Source: JANOAR01 sp031411235
GTDB lineage: Bacteria > Verrucomicrobiota > Verrucomicrobiia > Verrucomicrobiales > Verrucomicrobiaceae
Direction: 5' to 3'
Length of the DNA: 19,448 nucleotides
NCBI GenBank assembly: GCA_031411235.1
Contig: JANOAR010000209.1
Location: forward strand, 1 to 19,448
Shown: positions 1 to 8,100 of the stretch, piece after piece
Layout: each line of letters opens with the position of its first letter
How positions within the stretch are numbered: the stretch's first letter is position 1
Made by a program: the position numbers and the translations under genes
The notes under the pieces: generated by a model
What the model was told of the DNA's origin: nothing
Databases searched by the model: none
What the model saw: the letters and a program-made list of their open reading frames with translations, nothing else

Positions 1-771
1 GTGTCCTCGCTATGGCTGCCCAACAGCACCAGCGCCCGCTGGTATCTGATGCTGAAAAACTACGTCGTCCGCTCTGCGGTGAAGCCCAAGTGTGTGGTCT
101 TTTGTTTCCGCAACTGCCTCTGGCACATGCCCACTTTCCGCGTCGATGGGCCATTCTGGGAGGACATCGAGCGCTGTATGCCAGAGGCGACGGATCCCAT
201 CATCAGCCAAGTCCTGGGGCCAGAACCCAGGGGTAGCGAGGGGCTGCTGGGACGTATCATCAACGAACAAATTTACCCGCTGCAACGCAGTGCCAAGCGC
301 GCCAAAAAGTCGGTGCAGGAACAGGCAGCGATGCTCAGTGGCAATGACTTGGCCGAGGTGCAAAAGGCTACCAATGCTCGCTTTGCCTTCCAAAACTACC
401 GGCATGGCATCACGGCAGAAGCTGCCTACGAAGGCATCACCGATGTCGTCCCCTTCACCACCGACCCGGCCAAGACCTTTCTCCCGCACGTCATCGAACT
501 CGCCAAAGCCGAGGGCCTGCGATTGTATTTTGTGAGGATCAAACGACGCCCAAAAAGCGGCAGCGGCTCCAATGATATTAAGTCACGGGTGGACTACATC
601 GAGCAACTGAGCGCCCACCTAAAAGCTCAAAACTGCGGCTTCTACGACTTCACCAATGACCCCGATCTAAACGAGTCCATGTATGCCGAGGGCGACCACT
701 TAGCCGATGAACACACGGCGTGGTTCTCCCGCCATCTCTTTGAAAAAATCGGCAAGGAGGTCTTCGCGTGA
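1..771 (+). CDS. SGNH/DUF1574-like protein, 5'-truncated (polysaccharide acetylation accessory candidate)
   Basis: The reading frame is open from the first base of the window, so the gene almost certainly begins upstream; the GTG at base 1 is probably an internal valine codon. The 256 visible residues contain a stretch resembling the middle of SGNH or DUF1574-type proteins (LWLPNSTSARWY, then a strand-like KCVVFCFRN). Near the C-terminus is EGDHLADEH (about residues 230-238), which resembles the terminal Asp-His block of SGNH hydrolases. The assignment rests on this weak pattern and on the neighbour: the stop overlaps the GTG start of an AlgI-like MBOAT gene by four bases. SGNH-like partners often sit beside MBOAT acyltransferases in polysaccharide O-acetylation systems. 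No signal peptide can be seen because the N-terminus is missing. The family call is tentative; the coding call is firm. Confidence 0.6.
   Translation: MSSLWLPNSTSARWYLMLKNYVVRSAVKPKCVVFCFRNCLWHMPTFRVDGPFWEDIERCMPEATDPIISQVLGPEPRGSEGLLGRIINEQIYPLQRSAKRAKKSVQEQAAMLSGNDLAEVQKATNARFAFQNYRHGITAEAAYEGITDVVPFTTDPAKTFLPHVIELAKAEGLRLYFVRIKRRPKSGSGSNDIKSRVDYIEQLSAHLKAQNCGFYDFTNDPDLNESMYAEGDHLADEHTAWFSRHLFEKIGKEVFA
754..760 (+). promoter_or_regulatory. Shine-Dalgarno site for the MBOAT gene
   Basis: AAGGAGG lies 7 nt before the GTG at 768 and is complementary to the 16S rRNA 3' end. It decides the GTG as the start even though that start overlaps the previous stop (GTGA). It is the strongest ribosome binding site seen in the window; most other genes here lack one. 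Confidence 0.8.
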
Positions 772-2156
772 TCTTCCACAGCTACGCCTACCTGTTATTC
801 TTCGCCGCGGTGCTCGCCGTCTATTGGTGCCTGCCCCAGCGCCGCTGGCAGAACTGGCTGCTGCTCGGCGCGTCGTACTACTTCTATGGCTGCGTAACGC
901 CGTGGTGGCTCATCCCTTTTGCCTTCACCACCGTGGCCGATTATTGGTTCGGGCGCAGCATCGAGGATCACCCCGACAAGCGCCGTGCGTGGCTCATCGG
1001 CAGCCTTATTTCAAATCTCTCGCTGCTGAGTTACTTCAAGTACCGAGGCTTCTTTTTTGAAAATGTACAAGCGCTGTGGCACTCGCTGGGCTGGGGGCCG
1101 GAGCCCGTGCTGCTGGCGCTGGTGGTGCCTGCGGGCATCTCCTTTTATACCTTCCAGAGCATCGGCTACATCATGGATGTCTATCGCGGCGAACTGAAGG
1201 CCTGTCGCCGCTTCGACGATTTCGCAGTGTTCGTTTCCTTCTTCCCCCAGCTCGTCGCTGGCCCCATCAACAGAGCTGGCTCACTGCTCGCGCAGGTGCA
1301 GCGCGTGCGCACCTTCCCCTGGCAAACAGCGACCGCGTCGCTCACGCTCATCCTCTGGGGGCTCATGCTAAAGCTCGTCATCGCCGACAATGCTGCGCTG
1401 GTCAGCAGCAAGGTTTTCTCCATCGCTTCTCCGTCTTTTCCCATCCTCTGGTCCGGCGTGTTTGCCTTTGCGATTCAGATTCTGGCCGACTTCTCTGCTT
1501 ATACGAACATCGCTCGCGGCAGCGCCCAGTTGCTCGGTTTTGACCTCGTGGAAAACTTCCGCCATCCGTACTGCGCCGTGTCGCCAGCCGACTTCTGGCG
1601 GCGCTGGCACATCAGCCTCAGCACCTGGATGCGCGACTACGTTTACATTTCGCTAGGAGGCAACCGTGGCGGCACGGCACGGGCGATGCGCAATGTCTTG
1701 CTCACCTTCCTCATCTCCGGCGCATGGCATGGAGCCTCGTGGAACTACATCCTCTGGGGTCTCTATTGGGGCGTGCTCGTGGCCGCCGACAACCTCTGGG
1801 GCAAGCGCTGGCGTCCGCCTACATGGCTGGCAATGCCGCTCATGTTTGGCCTCACCTGCCTCGGCTGGCTGATGTTCCGCGAACAGAATTTCTCGATGCT
1901 GGCGCAGCACTTCATGCTCAATCCATTCGCCGCTTCGGCGGAGGACTGGCGCATCGCCGCCTTCTTGACCGCGAGTGTGGCGTTGTTTGCCTTGCCCATC
2001 GCGCTGCACGCGCTGTGGGATCATCTTGGCCGCGAGCGCTGGCCCTCGTGGCAGACCAGCCTCGGTGGCGAAATGCTCGTGAGCGTCTTCGCGCTGATCG
2101 CGGTCCTGGTGCTGCGCAGCGAGTCGTCGAGCGCATTTATTTATTTCCAGTTTTAG
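768..2156 (+). CDS. MBOAT family O-acyltransferase (AlgI-like)
   Basis: This is a 462-residue, highly hydrophobic polytopic membrane protein of the usual AlgI/DltB-type MBOAT length. The N-terminal FHSYAYLLFFAAVLAVYW and the following NWLLLGASYYFYG are typical of AlgI-like proteins. The core motif DFWRRWHISLSTWMRDYVY has its histidine at residue 281, and GAWHGASWNYILWG has the presumed catalytic histidine at residue 321. In characterised AlgI an equivalent histidine is essential for alginate O-acetylation. The protein is expected to move acyl groups across the inner membrane onto an exopolysaccharide or other surface glycan; the substrate cannot be read from sequence. The GTG start is supported by AAGGAGG 7 nt upstream and a 4-bp overlap with the SGNH-like gene, suggesting coupled translation. 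Its last 20 bp overlap the 3' end of the convergent oxidoreductase gene. Confidence 0.93.
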   Translation: MIFHSYAYLLFFAAVLAVYWCLPQRRWQNWLLLGASYYFYGCVTPWWLIPFAFTTVADYWFGRSIEDHPDKRRAWLIGSLISNLSLLSYFKYRGFFFENVQALWHSLGWGPEPVLLALVVPAGISFYTFQSIGYIMDVYRGELKACRRFDDFAVFVSFFPQLVAGPINRAGSLLAQVQRVRTFPWQTATASLTLILWGLMLKLVIADNAALVSSKVFSIASPSFPILWSGVFAFAIQILADFSAYTNIARGSAQLLGFDLVENFRHPYCAVSPADFWRRWHISLSTWMRDYVYISLGGNRGGTARAMRNVLLTFLISGAWHGASWNYILWGLYWGVLVAADNLWGKRWRPPTWLAMPLMFGLTCLGWLMFREQNFSMLAQHFMLNPFAASAEDWRIAAFLTASVALFALPIALHALWDHLGRERWPSWQTSLGGEMLVSVFALIAVLVLRSESSSAFIYFQF

Positions 2157-3567
2157 AACGGCGAAGCACCGCCTGTGCCGCATTCCAGCCACACATGCCA
2201 TGCACGCCGCCAGCGGGTGGAGTGGATGCCGAGCAGAGGTAAAGCTGCGCATTCGGCGTGGCATACGGGCAAAGGCTAGCGATGGGCCGCGTCATGATTT
2301 GTGCCCAATTGGCCATCCCACCGACGATGTCGCCACCGATGTAGTTTGGGTTGTAGGCCTCCATCTGCGGGCTGTTCAGCGTGTGTGTGGCCAGGATCAC
2401 ATCGCGGAAGCCCGGCGCATAACGCTCGATCTGTGCGGTGATGTGCTCGCTCATATCGACCGTGGAGCCCGCAGGCGCATGGCAATAAGCCCACAGCACG
2501 GCCTTGCCAGCGGGAGCACGGCTCGCATCGCACACGCTCGGCTGTGAGACCAAGACAAAGGGGCGCTCGCTGATTTTCCCGTCGTAGGCAGCGCGTTCTG
2601 AGGCGCAGATTTCCGCCAGCGTGCCGCCCACATGCACGGTGCCAGCGCGGCGGCAGCTCTCGTTCAACCACGGCACAGGGCCACTCAGTGCGTAGTCCAT
2701 TTTGAAGATGCCCGGCCCATGTTTAAACCGGTGCAACCGCGCGACATAACTCGACGGCAAGGCATCACCTGCGAGGCGCGTCATCACACGCGGCGAGGTA
2801 TCGAAGAGATAAACTCTGGCGCTCGGCAATTCCCCCAGCGCCTGCACATTCCAGCCACAGCGCACCTCGCCACCGAGCGAGCGTAGCTTCGAGACAAGGG
2901 CATCGGCAATGCTCTGCGAGCCCCCCGCAGCGACGGGCCAACCCACCGCGTGCGCACTCATTTGCAGCATCATCGCGATGGCAGAAGTAAAGACCTGCTC
3001 CAGCGGCAGCACGCTATGCGCCGCGTTCCCGGCGAACATCGCCCGCGCCTCGTCGCCACGAAACATCGTACGCGCCAGCAACGCCGCAGGCATCGCCGCC
3101 GCCATGCCAAATCGCGCCATCAGCAAGGGATGCTTCGGCAGCGCGAGCGGTGTGAAGACATCGGGATACAGCTCGTGAGCGTGCTTGGCGAGGTGGGCAA
3201 AGAGCAGCCGATACGCCGTTGCATCGCGCCCCAGTCCGCTCGCCGTTTCCTCCACACTGCGATGCAGCACCGCCGCTCGACCATCGGCCAAAGGGTGGGC
3301 CAGAGGCAACTCGGGGTGGAGCCAGCTCAGGCCGTGCTCCTGGAGATCGAGCGACTTAAAAAAGGGCGAAGCCACCGCCGTGGGATGCACCGCCGAACAC
3401 ACATCGTGGCGGTAGCCCGGCAGCGTCAGTTCCTTCGTCCGCATACCACCGCCGGGTGTGTCTGCGGCTTCGACGACAAGGGTTTTCCACCCCTGCTGCG
3501 CGAGGGCAATGGCAGCCCCGAGTCCATTCGGACCGGAGCCAATGACGACGACATCATAGTCTGGCAT
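2137..3567 (-). CDS. Phytoene desaturase-like NAD(P)/FAD-dependent oxidoreductase
   Basis: This 476-residue flavoprotein begins with a Rossmann dinucleotide-binding segment, DVVVIGSGPNGLGAAIALA, followed by EAADTPGGGMRT, as in CrtI/phytoene desaturase and PYROXD2-like amine-oxidase-fold proteins. The C-terminus carries the matching FAD-binding element (LYLCSASTPPAGGVHGMCG). The ATG at 3567 is chosen because it sits directly before the first Rossmann strand; the frame extends 17 codons further to a TTG at 3618, but those residues have no family character. No Shine-Dalgarno is seen before either start. No crtB or other carotenoid gene is nearby, so a carotenoid role is not supported; this large family also includes uncharacterised enzymes. 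It lies 78 bp downstream of the beta-CASP nuclease gene on the same strand and may be co-transcribed. Its stop lies inside the convergent MBOAT gene. Confidence 0.88.
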   Translation of the reverse strand: MPDYDVVVIGSGPNGLGAAIALAQQGWKTLVVEAADTPGGGMRTKELTLPGYRHDVCSAVHPTAVASPFFKSLDLQEHGLSWLHPELPLAHPLADGRAAVLHRSVEETASGLGRDATAYRLLFAHLAKHAHELYPDVFTPLALPKHPLLMARFGMAAAMPAALLARTMFRGDEARAMFAGNAAHSVLPLEQVFTSAIAMMLQMSAHAVGWPVAAGGSQSIADALVSKLRSLGGEVRCGWNVQALGELPSARVYLFDTSPRVMTRLAGDALPSSYVARLHRFKHGPGIFKMDYALSGPVPWLNESCRRAGTVHVGGTLAEICASERAAYDGKISERPFVLVSQPSVCDASRAPAGKAVLWAYCHAPAGSTVDMSEHITAQIERYAPGFRDVILATHTLNSPQMEAYNPNYIGGDIVGGMANWAQIMTRPIASLCPYATPNAQLYLCSASTPPAGGVHGMCGWNAAQAVLRRSKTGNK

Positions 3568-3645
3568 AGCGTGGCTATCGCGCAGAGCAACCAGGATGGG
3601 CAACCTATGTTTTGCCAATCGCTGCCCTTATTCCACGGCCTCAGC

Positions 3646-5001
3646 TTACCACAGCTCGATCACTTCATCCGGCATCGGGCGCAGGACTTCGATACCAGGC
3701 AACGCGGCGCGGATTTCCCGCTCGAACCACTCCTGAGCACCATCGCCGCCATGCACCAGCATGACTTTCTTGGGCTTCACCTGCTTCACGTAGTCCAGCA
3801 GAGCTTCGCGATGCGAGTGGGCGCTGAAGTCGAAGCTTTCGATGCGAGCATTCACCGGCACAGGCGGCAGGCGTTTGTCGAGCGAGACCTTGTCGCCCGT
3901 CTTCGCGTGGCGCACGCGGTAGCCAGGGGAGTCAGGGTCGGTGTAGCCGACGAAGGCCACCGAATTGCGAGCATTGTCGAGGAACAGACGAGCGAAGTTA
4001 TTGCTCGTGGTATTCTCCGTCATCATGCCGCTGGAGAGCGCGTAGATGCAGCGTGTTTGGTAAGTGATCTCGCGGCGCTTGCGGCGTGGTGCGACAAGGA
4101 TTTCGATGTCGTCCTGCAAACTGAAGCCCGCGTAGTTGCGCTTGGTTCGCGAGGTGAACTGATCGTGCAGCACACTGATTTTGGTGCTCAGTCCGCCGAT
4201 GATCAGCGGCATTTCGGGGATCAAGTCAAGCTGGTGCAACTCGTGCAGCATCAGCATCACTTCCTGCGTCTTGCCCAGGGCGAAAACGGGAATCAGCACC
4301 GAGCCATTCGCCGCGAATGTCTCGCAGATCACCTTGCCCAGGCGCTCTTTTTCAGCCTTGCGCGAGTACTCTGGCGGACGCTGGTATTCACCTCGCGTGG
4401 TCTCCATGATGAGCACGTCGATACCCGATTTCGGGAAGTCAGCCGCCATGCACAGCGTCTGGTTTTCAAAGTTCACATCGCCCGTGTAGAAGAGCGTGTT
4501 GTTGCCTTCTTTAAACAAGATGCCCGTGGAGCCAATGATGTGGCCCGCATCGAAGAGCGTCGCTTCGACGCCCGTTTTAGCGATCTCGAAAGGCTTGTTG
4601 ATGTCGCGGTAGGCCCAGTGGCGCTTCACTTCATCCAGTTCCTTGTGGGTGAAGAGCGGGTAATCCATCAGCCCCAGTTCCTCACGCTGCGAGGTCATGA
4701 CGTTGACGGAATTATGAAGCATCGCAGAGCCCACTTCGCCAGTCGCCTCGGTCATGTAAACCGGGGCCTTGGGTTGGCTGCGTTGCGCCAGGGGCAGGGC
4801 ACCGATGTGGTCATGGTGCGCGTGCGACATCATAATGGCATCCACGCTGCCTTGCGGCACAGAAGCTAAATTGGGCGCAGCGTCGAGACCCGTTTGCTTC
4901 GGATCCATGCCAGTGTCGATGATGATACGGTGCTCACCTGTCTCTAGCAGGTAGGAGTTGGCGCCGATATCGCGACGGCGCGTCAAATTGCGGAACCTCA
5001 T
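3646..5001 (-). CDS. Beta-CASP metallo-beta-lactamase-fold RNA nuclease
   Basis: This 451-residue protein has all the landmarks of the beta-CASP RNA-processing nucleases (CPSF73 and bacterial TTHA0252-like group). The metal-binding motif SHAHHDHIG places H60, H62, D64 and H65. H154 in FDAGHIIGS is motif 3 and D175 in FYTGDVNF is motif 4. The beta-CASP inserts are visible as motif A (METTRGE, E200), motif B (FDFSAHSH, H395) and motif C (VMLVHGG, H417). The length is normal for this soluble group. It probably cleaves or trims RNA with two zinc ions; whether as endo- or 5' exonuclease cannot be told. The ATG at 5001 is the only reasonable start; no Shine-Dalgarno is seen. Sequence quality is intact, with no missing catalytic residue. 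Confidence 0.93.
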   Translation of the reverse strand: MRFRNLTRRRDIGANSYLLETGEHRIIIDTGMDPKQTGLDAAPNLASVPQGSVDAIMMSHAHHDHIGALPLAQRSQPKAPVYMTEATGEVGSAMLHNSVNVMTSQREELGLMDYPLFTHKELDEVKRHWAYRDINKPFEIAKTGVEATLFDAGHIIGSTGILFKEGNNTLFYTGDVNFENQTLCMAADFPKSGIDVLIMETTRGEYQRPPEYSRKAEKERLGKVICETFAANGSVLIPVFALGKTQEVMLMLHELHQLDLIPEMPLIIGGLSTKISVLHDQFTSRTKRNYAGFSLQDDIEILVAPRRKRREITYQTRCIYALSSGMMTENTTSNNFARLFLDNARNSVAFVGYTDPDSPGYRVRHAKTGDKVSLDKRLPPVPVNARIESFDFSAHSHREALLDYVKQVKPKKVMLVHGGDGAQEWFEREIRAALPGIEVLRPMPDEVIELW

Positions 5002-5158
5002 TGGGTAATAATCAAACAGGGGGGGAATTAAAGGGTGGCGATGCTACGGGCTTTCAGCCTGGGCACAAGTGGTATGTCAGAAGCGAGGGAACCGCTTGCA
5101 TAGTCCCGTTGTTTCCTGCCTCAGCAGTGCTGTGGATAGATGACAGCCTCACAAGCGT
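5002..5158. other. Divergent intergenic region between nuclease and PSD1 genes
   Basis: These 157 bases separate two divergent genes and so should hold promoters for both. I see a run of seven Gs at about 5020-5026 and a small hairpin GGCT-TTC-AGCC at 5049-5059. I see no convincing -35/-10 pair for either gene. A 60-codon frame on the plus strand through the region (5001-5183) shows no recognisable protein and overlaps the PSD1 start in another frame, so it is not called. Confidence 0.45.
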
Positions 5159-8100
5159 ATGCCATCGACCCGCCATTTCATGACGCCCCCACGTTCATAC
5201 CGCTACCCAGCCTTCCTCATCGCCTCAGCCTCGATCCTCGTTTCGTGGGTGGCCCATGCCGCTGCGCCTGCACCCGAGCAGATTGAGTTCTTCGAGAAAA
5301 ATATTCGCCCTCTCTTCGCCGAGCACTGCACCGAGTGCCATAGCGCCAAACACCATGAAAACGGCCTGCGCCTCGATGACGCCAGCGCCGTCACCCGAGG
5401 CAGTGAGTACGGCCCCGTCATCATCCCTGGTAACCCCAGTGCCAGCAAGCTCGTCAAGGCCATCAACCACATCGCTGGCCCCGAGCCCATGCCCAAAAAG
5501 GCCGATAAACTCAAGCCCGAGCAGATCGCCCTCATTGAGCGCTGGATCACCGCCGGAGCCGCCTGGCCCGCCAGCGTCGCGCCGCCCGCCAAGGAAGCTT
5601 GGCGCGACCATTGGGCCTTCCAAAAAGTCGTAAAACCTGCGGTTCCAAAGTCGGCAGTTGGAAGCCAAAAGTCACCCAACCGCAACCCCATCGACGCCTT
5701 CGTCGCCGCCAAGCTCGCCGCAGCCCACCTCTCCCCTGCCCCGCCCGCCGACGCCGCCACGCTCTGCCGTCGCATCTACCTCGACCTCATAGGATTGCAG
5801 CCCACCTTCGAGCAGGTGGAAGCCTTCAAAGCCGAGTCCAGCCGCGCTCCACAATCCGCCATCCTCGCTCTCACTCAAAACCTCCTAGCCTCCCCGCATT
5901 ACGGCGAGCGCTGGGGCCGCTACTGGCTCGACATCGCCCGCTACTCCGACACCGAAGGCTACCAAGTCGCGGCCAAAGACATCCGCTACCCCTACGCCTA
6001 CACCTTCCGCGACTGGGTCATCCAAGCCATCAACGAAGACCTCCCCTACGACCAGTTTCTCATGCAGCAACTCGCGGCTGACCGCTTGGCCCAGCAACCC
6101 TCTACCACCAACGCTCCGCCCTCCACCAAGCACCTCGCGGCCCTCGGATTCCTCACTGTTGGCGACACCTTCATCGGCAGCCAAGATTTGCAAGTGGATG
6201 ACCGCATCGACGCCACCTGCCGAGGCATGTTGGGCTTCACCGTCGCCTGTGCCCGCTGCCACAACCACAAGTACGACCCCATCCCCACCAAGGATTATTA
6301 CGCCCTTTACAGCATCTTCCGCAGCAGCGAGATCCCCGAGGAACTCCCCATCATCGGCCAGCCCACCAGCGCCATAGACCGCGCCGCCTACGCCGAGGCT
6401 TCCGATAAACTGCATGTCAAAATGGCCGCCGTGCGCAGTGAGATTCACAGTGAAATCCGCACCCCCGAAGCCATCCGCGACTACCTCGCCTTCGCCCAGA
6501 TGGCGATCATGGAAAAGCTCGACGACAACGCCAGCAAAGGCCGCGCCGGGCAGCAAAAACTGCGCAACCGCATCGTCGATGCTTGGCGCGACTTCATCGA
6601 AGACTACGCCTTCCGCGCCACGCCCAACGCCGTGATGCTCGCCTGGAGTGAATTCGCCAAGCTCCCCACCAAAGACTTCGCCGCAAAGGCCTCCGAGATC
6701 ATCCAGCGTCTCGGAGCCCCCAATAGCCCGGCGAACGGCGTCATCCGCAACGAACTCGCCCAGCACCCAAGTATCAAAAATATGGCCGATGTAGCCCTGC
6801 TCTACGCCCACGTTTTCCTCACCTGCCTCAGCGGCACACAGGCCGACAACGCCGACTGGCAAGCCGTTCGCCACATCATCAGCAAGGCTCCCTGCCCCCT
6901 CGCCACCAGCGCTGACGACATCGAAAAATACCTCACGCTGAAGGACAACATGCGGCTCATCAAGCTGCGCAACGACCACAAAAAGCTAGAACTCGACATG
7001 CCCGGTGCCCCCCTGCGAGCCATGGTCATGGTGGACAGAGCCAAGCCCAGCGATGTCGCCGTCATGATCCGTGGCAACCCCGCACGCCGTGGTGAACTCG
7101 CCCCTCGCGCCAATTTATCCATCCTCGGTGGCCAGCTTTTTAAAGACGGCAGCGGTAGGCTGGAACTCGCCCGCGCCATCGCCAACCGCGATAACCCACT
7201 GACAGCTCGCGTCGCTGTGAATCGCGTCTGGATGCAGCACTTCGGGCGGCCCCTCGTGCCCAACCCCAGCGACTTCGGCGTGCAGACCTCACGGCCCGAG
7301 CAGGCAGAGTTATTGGACTACCTCGCCGCCACCTTCATGGACGAGGGCTGGAGTTTGAAAAACCTGCACCGACTCATCCTCACCAGCGCCACCTACCAGC
7401 AGAGCTGCCAGAGCACGCCCGACAAAGAATTGAAAGACGCCGAGAACACCCTCCTCAGCCGCTTCAACCGCCAGCGCCTCGACTACGAAGCCATGCGCGA
7501 TGCCATCGCCCAGACCACTGGGGCGCTCAACGAAGCCAGCATCGGAGGCCGCAGCGTCCCGCTCGACCGCGTCGATGCCGATAGCCGCCGCAGTGTTTAT
7601 CACGTCGTCGATCGCTATGACCAAGCCACCGTGCCCGCCATGTTCGACTTCGCGAATCCCGACATGCACAGCCCCCAGCGCAGCCTCACCACCGTGCCGC
7701 AGCAAGCGCTCTTCCTCATGAACAGCCCCTTCATGAAAAAGCAAAGCGAGGCCCTCAGCGCCCACTTGCCGCGCCCGCCCACCACCCTCGCCGACGCCGA
7801 AACCATCAAAGCACTCTACCGCCGCGTCCTCCTCCGCCAGCCCAGCCTCGCCGAGCTAGATGTCGCCCAGCGCTTCCTCAGCGAAGCCGATGTACTCGGC
7901 CACGTCAGCACCACCAAGTGGACTTACGGCACCGCCAAACTCACCCAGGACACAGCCACCAAAGCCGTCGCCCTCGGTGATTTCGTCCAAGCCAAAAACC
8001 TGCAAAAGCGCGGCAACAGCCATCAAATGTGGCTCGCCGACACCCTGCCCTGCAAGGAATGGGGCCACCTCTTCTGGGGCAGCACCAATGGCCACGCCGG

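Noticed and set aside
2950..4869. A 639-codon plus-strand open frame
   Set aside because: It runs antisense to the oxidoreductase and beta-CASP genes, whose frames carry conserved motifs. Its product is Arg/His/Gln-rich with no recognisable domain, typical of antisense frames in GC-rich DNA.
5001..5183. A 60-codon plus-strand frame in the divergent gap
   Set aside because: It starts inside the nuclease start codon region, has no ribosome site and no recognisable sequence, and overlaps the PSD1 start in another frame.
5885..6979. A 364-codon minus-strand open frame
   Set aside because: It is antisense to the DUF1549 region of the PSD1 gene and is a low-complexity Gly/Val/Ala-rich translation with no family resemblance.
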